Assembly (NCBI GenBank): GCA_937915485.1
Contig: CALGII010000089.1
Coordinates: 1-6,001 of the forward strand
Direction of reading: 5' to 3'
Length of the DNA stretch: 6,001 nt
Source: an uncultured Ignavibacteriota bacterium
Lineage (GTDB): Bacteria > Bacteroidota > Ignavibacteria > Tepidaquicellales > Tepidaquicellaceae
In this document: positions 5,820 to 6,001 of the stretch, piece after piece
How the letters are laid out: every line of letters starts with the position of its first letter
Position numbering within the stretch: the first letter of the stretch is position 1
The notes under the pieces: generated by a model
What the model was told of the DNA's origin: nothing
Databases searched by the model: none
What the model saw: the letters and a program-made list of their open reading frames with translations, nothing else
Position numbers and translations under genes: made by a program

Positions 5820-6001
5820 ATGCACGCGTTTATTATAATATTGCTCGTAGTATCATTCCTTATACTTCTTAGTATCATAATATCGAAGTATTCGGGCAAT
5901 CTCGGCGTGCCTTCGCTCGTGCTGTTTATCCTCATCGGAATGCTCGCTGGCTCAGACGGTCCTGGAAAAATTTATTTCGATGATTTTAAACTCACTCAGT
6001 C
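5820..6001 (+). CDS. nhaP2: Potassium/proton antiporter, CPA1 family (NhaP2-like), N-terminal part cut by right edge
   Basis: Sixty codons are visible. The first transmembrane helix spans about residues 3-21 (AFIIILLVVSFLILLSIII), followed by SKYSGNLGVPSLVLFILIGM, which forms the second hydrophobic segment. Next comes LAGSDGPGKIYFDDFKLTQ, a signature stretch of NhaP2-type K+/H+ antiporters. These inner-membrane proteins exchange cytoplasmic K+ (or Na+) for protons and help ion and pH balance. The ATG at 5820 is chosen because it puts the GMLAG motif at about residue 40, as in known members. The frame is open further upstream to 5649 but has no ATG there. No SD is present. The gene follows a terminator and a candidate promoter, so it is probably independent of the cargo genes. 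The antisense ORF over 5654-5935 is a shadow. Confidence 0.8.
   Translation, partial: MHAFIIILLVVSFLILLSIIISKYSGNLGVPSLVLFILIGMLAGSDGPGKIYFDDFKLTQ

Noticed and set aside
5654..5935. Minus-strand ORF of 93 codons ending in a Lys-rich helix-like tail
   Set aside because: It overlaps the conserved start of the antiporter gene and has no recognisable domain. The tail (5654-5815) looks somewhat protein-like but has no usable start of its own outside the antiporter.

Overview
The window looks like chromosome from an AT-rich member of the Bacteroidota/Chlorobi group, most likely an Ignavibacteria-type organism. This is inferred from two things. The first is the type IX secretion (T9SS) sorting tails with a QNYPNPFNP motif followed by KVYDxLGKEI and a terminal KIMSYIK. 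The second is that genes here mostly have A/T-rich leaders without a Shine-Dalgarno (SD) sequence. All supported genes lie on the plus strand. There is no phage, CRISPR, IS or RNA-gene signature, and I found no clear new defence or biosynthetic system.

Layout: (1) 2-181, the probable C-terminal end of an unidentified gene entering from the left. (2) 282-770, a chimeric reading frame. Its first ~97 codons are the front half of an NAD(P)-binding Rossmann protein, and its last 65 codons are the end of a T9SS sorting domain, joined in frame. It is best read as a deletion scar or pseudogene. (3) 793-2169, an exported S41-family peptidase, complete and without a T9SS tail, followed by a short out-of-frame coding-like remnant (2157-2243). 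(4) 2258-3757 and 4094-5563, two paralogous secreted proteins with the same plan: signal peptide, PD40/WD40-like beta-propeller, cadherin-like domain, T9SS sorting domain. They are separated by 336 bp holding only short ORFs. (5) A strong hairpin terminator (5571-5605). (6) A sigma70-like promoter (5757-5785) and the first 60 codons of a CPA1 potassium/proton antiporter (5820 to the right edge).

The genes do not form an obvious pathway. The two large paralogs should cross the inner membrane by Sec and the outer membrane by T9SS, ending at the cell surface or outside. The S41 peptidase should act in the periplasm or envelope. The fused tail in 282-770 implies that a third T9SS cargo gene once stood here and was mostly deleted, so the locus appears to be a decaying or rearranging cargo-gene cluster. 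The most interesting points are this chimera, the contrast between conserved ends and divergent propellers in the two paralogs, and short ORFs that abut each other and overlap the start of the second paralog.
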